Assembly: GCF_008974145.1 (NCBI RefSeq)
Contig: NZ_BJKP01000012.1
Location: 1-64,000 of the forward strand
DNA from: Microcystis aeruginosa NIES-4325
GTDB lineage: Bacteria > Cyanobacteriota > Cyanobacteriia > Cyanobacteriales > Microcystaceae
Direction: 5' to 3'
Length of the DNA: 64,000 nucleotides
Positions within the stretch are counted from its first letter, which is position 1, and every line of letters starts with the position of its first letter. The notes under the pieces are model-generated. The model ran no database searches and was not told where the DNA came from. It saw nothing but the letters and a program-made list of their open reading frames with translations. A program made the translations under genes and the position numbers. Shown here piece after piece: positions 61,633-64,000 of the stretch.

Positions 61633-62282
61633 TACAAGAATCGGTTTTCAATTTAAAAAATTTATAGGGTAGAATTGTCCAATTTTATACAAATAGTTGT
61701 CCATTTTCATCCTGTGATTAGCTCCTACTGGTGATTGTCGGTCATTAATAAACATTAATAATAACCCTTGAGACAAATATATGAAACAGGATTTTGTCTC
61801 TTTTTCAAACCTGAGTTTGTTTCAGGGTCGCACCGGTGACACTTTTATAGTAGCAAAGCAAAAAGACCTTACTGTAGGGATGAATTGCCTTCGCCCATTT
61901 ACCCCTTGAGGGAATTGATTATTATGGAACTCCAGTTTTAACGGTCAAAACTATTAAGTTTTATATATTTTCTCTCTCTTGATTAAGTTTTGTAACTATC
62001 AGAGAAATTTTTAAAAAGTAGAGCTTGTTTGTTTGTCCAACTTTGACTGGAAAAGCTTGGGTATATTTGTATATTTTTAGGTAGTTATCTTCAAGAAAAA
62101 CTGCTGTAAATTGGAAAAAAAAATAAAGAAATGTTGCCGAAAATAATTTTCTCAAACACTTGTTTTTTTTTGGAAAAGTTTGTTATGCTTCTGTCAAGCC
62201 AAAAGTCATTAGCGAGCCTTAAGCTCGCTTAACTTCTTCTGATGGCTATTACTACACACAATTAAAGCTGGATAATTCAGTT
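61633..62282. other. Intergenic region with second upstream copy and PEP-CTERM leader
   Basis: 650 bp. 61640-61710 repeats the upstream region of the recombinase-like gene (aatcggttttcaatttaaaa, agaattgtccaattttatac). 61900-62200 is very AT-rich. A short hairpin (62211-62229) precedes the PEP-CTERM start. No ORF was supported. Confidence 0.5.
62211..62229 (+). promoter_or_regulatory. Perfect hairpin in the PEP-CTERM gene leader
   Basis: AGCGAGC-CTTAA-GCTCGCT, a 7-bp perfect stem 54 bp before the ATG at 62283. It may act as a 5' UTR stabiliser or attenuator; role inferred. Confidence 0.5.
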
Positions 62283-63029
62283 ATGATGACAACCAACAAA
62301 TTAACCAAAACCTTTGCTTCTGGCTTAGCCACCCTCAGCATCGCTGCCGTCTCCTCTGTTGCTGGCTCGATGTTACTAGCACCTTCAGCAAGAGCATTAA
62401 CCTTTGTCGGTAACTTCGAAGGTGTTATCAATGACAATTCTACCGTAAGAGATGCTAATGGCACTATATATGATCGCATTGAGGTAGGTGACAAGGCATT
62501 CTATAACTTCAATTTTAATACTGGAACAGGAACAGGCGATGTTCTACCTGGAGATGGAATCGATATATTCGAAGTAGGTGGTTCTTGGGTTTTTGAATAC
62601 GATCATCAAGGGTTGGATGGTCTTTTGAATGGTACTATTGAGTACGACGTCCATATAATTGACGATCCCTCAACACCCATTAATGAAGCTACGGCTAACC
62701 TCTATTTCGATCAAATCGATTTTGATACGGAAACAGCTGGTCCCATCGGTTATCTGGGGACAAAAAATGTATATGCTCTTGATGATTTGCTGAATCCAGT
62801 TCTTACTTTAAAATCCATAAATGGCAGTCAGGATAGCGGGTCTATTCTAGGAGAGAACCTCAAAACCATCAAGGTGGTCGATATTTTAACCTCTAGTGGC
62901 GGTTTCCTGCGGGGTCTTGATAACGACTTCACCCAAAGCACCCACAAAGTTCCCGAACCGGGTACTATTCTCGGACTTCTGACTGTGGGTGGTTTAGGAT
63001 TGGTGTCCCGCTTCAAAAAACAAAAATAA
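62283..63029 (+). CDS. PEP-CTERM sorting-signal protein
   Basis: 248 residues. Signal peptide (KTFASGLATLSIAAVSSVAG, cleavage near ARA-LTF); beta-rich acidic extracellular domain (FVGNFEGVINDNSTVRD); C-terminal VPEPGTILGLLTVGGLGLVS then basic RFKKQK, the PEP-CTERM signal. Exosortase substrate; ligand unknown. Shorter than and unrelated in the core to the protein at 21868. Confidence 0.82.
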   Translation: MMTTNKLTKTFASGLATLSIAAVSSVAGSMLLAPSARALTFVGNFEGVINDNSTVRDANGTIYDRIEVGDKAFYNFNFNTGTGTGDVLPGDGIDIFEVGGSWVFEYDHQGLDGLLNGTIEYDVHIIDDPSTPINEATANLYFDQIDFDTETAGPIGYLGTKNVYALDDLLNPVLTLKSINGSQDSGSILGENLKTIKVVDILTSSGGFLRGLDNDFTQSTHKVPEPGTILGLLTVGGLGLVSRFKKQK

Positions 63030-63326
63030 CAGTTACCAATGTCTTGCACACATTGATAACTGTGACGTTGAACAAGAATAGCTAAAGGTTAGATGCCCTG
63101 TTTGGTTTTCTAGCTTTTAGCTTTCCTTTAGGTGTTGACTATAACACAAGTCAAGGGCTAATTTTTGTTTTTAATCAATAAATCCTTAGAAAGTTTTCAG
63201 GTTTTATACCAAATCCGTTTAGTATAGGCTAGTTATGAGGAGAGGCACTTATGCAAAGGGGAGAATCAATAATCAGTTTTTAATAACCAGATTTAGTATT
63301 ACCCCCCAAACCCAAGAGAGCCGAGA
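63030..63326. other. Intergenic region downstream of the PEP-CTERM gene
   Basis: No gene seen. The stop is followed by aacagttaccaatgtcttgc / gataactgtgacgttga, a weak hairpin that could end the transcript, then AT-rich sequence. Confidence 0.4.
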
Positions 63327-63480
63327 TAAGCTAAGACGCATTTAAAGTGCTTATTCTTAAGATTAGCCGAATCTCCCCCAATCCCTTTACTGTTGCCTCT
63401 TGCCGTTCGGCTGAGCTCACGGCCGAAGCCTCTTGCCTCTTGCCTCGTCTCAACAAGCAATTTAAATTACGAACAGCTTA
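63327..63480. mobile_element. MITE-like element, copy 2, carrying a 24-bp palindromic insertion
   Basis: Same ends and core as 25086-25214 (ctaagacgcatttaaagtgc, ctcttgcctcttgcctcgtc). At 63405-63428 it has an extra gttcggctgagctcacggcc plus gaag, placed between ctcttgc units with flanks preserved. Confidence 0.75.
63405..63428. repeat. 24-bp palindromic insertion in the MITE
   Basis: TTCGGC-tgagctcac-GGCCGAA, an imperfect palindrome with central GAGCTC, absent from the other copy at 25086-25214. Same length as the net insertion in tail copy C. Confidence 0.7.
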
Positions 63481-63541
63481 TTTGGCTGAGAGTGCGTTTT
63501 CACTGACTCACCTTTGACTTTCCCTCCCAATTCCCACTTAT

Positions 63542-64000
63542 CTACTGGTCTTGCATATACGGTTGATTATTCTTGAGACAATTATATGCCTTTTGTAACT
63601 CGATTCCCAGATAACCTATATGTTCGGGAATAATTGCCGGATTGGTAGCGGCAAGCTCGCGGATTAATTTGAGGGGATTTTTGCCTCGATAACAGGCGAC
63701 AATTTCCCCACTGCCGGGGGTAGTTTGTTGGATAAGAATTTGTTCTTCCTCTACGGAAATCAGAAAGTTACCGCTAGGGTCAAAAAAATTGCGCTGATTG
63801 ATAATTTTATCGTACTGGGTGGCGATTAATCGTTCGACATTCTCCCAAGTATCATCGTATATGTGAGCAGATTGACTAATAGTAATTAATGGACCCATTG
63901 ATAAATTGTAGTCAGAGTGCTTGCTAATCTCATCTCTAATATGTTGCTGTAAAGCGCGCAATCCCATGGCATTTGCCGGCCAAGCGGCAAACATATCATT
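63542..64000 (-). CDS. C-terminal part of a thymidylate-synthase-like protein (partial)
   Basis: The frame is open to the window edge; an ATG at 63994 is internal. Visible: NDMFAAWPANAMGLRALQQH, which matches the R-S-N-D-x-F-x-A-W-P-x-N motif of thymidylate synthases, then LSMGPLITISQSAHIYDDTW and a ~60-residue extra C-terminus ending NNQPYMQDQ. Likely the cyanobacterial thymidylate-synthase-like/DUF4346 protein; catalysis cannot be judged because the Cys lies outside. Confidence 0.65.
   Translation of the reverse strand, partial: NDMFAAWPANAMGLRALQQHIRDEISKHSDYNLSMGPLITISQSAHIYDDTWENVERLIATQYDKIINQRNFFDPSGNFLISVEEEQILIQQTTPGSGEIVACYRGKNPLKLIRELAATNPAIIPEHIGYLGIELQKAYNCLKNNQPYMQDQ

Overview
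The window looks like a chromosomal segment of a unicellular cyanobacterium, most likely Microcystis or a close relative (inference). The signs are scattered copies of the octamer GCGATCGC (HIP1), phycobilisome genes (cpcU/cpcS-type lyase, cpcT, an NblB-like HEAT protein), crtR, a KaiB-domain protein, a CRR7-type protein, HpnH and PEP-CTERM proteins, and a very high load of small repeats, MITEs and IS relics. No rRNA, tRNA or CRISPR array was seen.

Layout. 1-4.9 kb: a Ser/Thr kinase that may be truncated, a SPINDLY-type glycosyltransferase and argD on the minus strand. 5-13 kb: a K+ channel, a PilT ATPase, a KaiB-domain protein, an M14 peptidase, a retropepsin-like protein, a pentapeptide-repeat protein and a three-module protein of unknown function. 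13.5-21.5 kb: a GST, an OmpR-type regulator, a DICT protein, hpnH, a lipoprotein, a phycobilin lyase and a HEAT protein. 21.5-24.7 kb: a PEP-CTERM protein flanked by short direct repeats, then a creatininase-family protein.

24.75-35.85 kb is the notable part: an ~11 kb island entirely on the minus strand, bounded by two copies of the last ~80 bp of selO (intact selO on the right, a still-in-frame tail relic on the left). Read in the minus direction it holds a PLD-SNF2 helicase, a DUF29 protein, a large adenine-specific DNA methyltransferase, xisH-xisI, mntA-hepT, and a small toxin-like gene with two DUF2283 genes. Copies of the 3' end of the methyltransferase gene lie immediately before each of the three small-gene cassettes. 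This suggests cassettes added one after another at that gene's 3' end, each bringing or duplicating a gene tail. A MITE, a 24-bp palindrome and a decayed extra cassette copy sit in the same array.

35.8-56.6 kb is mostly conserved core: selO, CRR7-like, menD, a GT39 and a GT2-GtrA glycosyltransferase, an FGE-like protein, a JAMM peptidase, rplU-rpmA, murQ, an M50 protease, rplI, cpcT, xth and crtR. 56.7-64 kb is again mobile-rich: higBA, an IS200/IS605 element (tnpA/tnpB) with a GC-rich palindrome inside tnpB, thiE, an IS607-like recombinase lacking its catalytic serine with a partial tandem copy split by a MITE, a second PEP-CTERM protein, a MITE carrying an inserted 24-bp palindrome, and the 3' part of a thymidylate-synthase-like gene running off the window.
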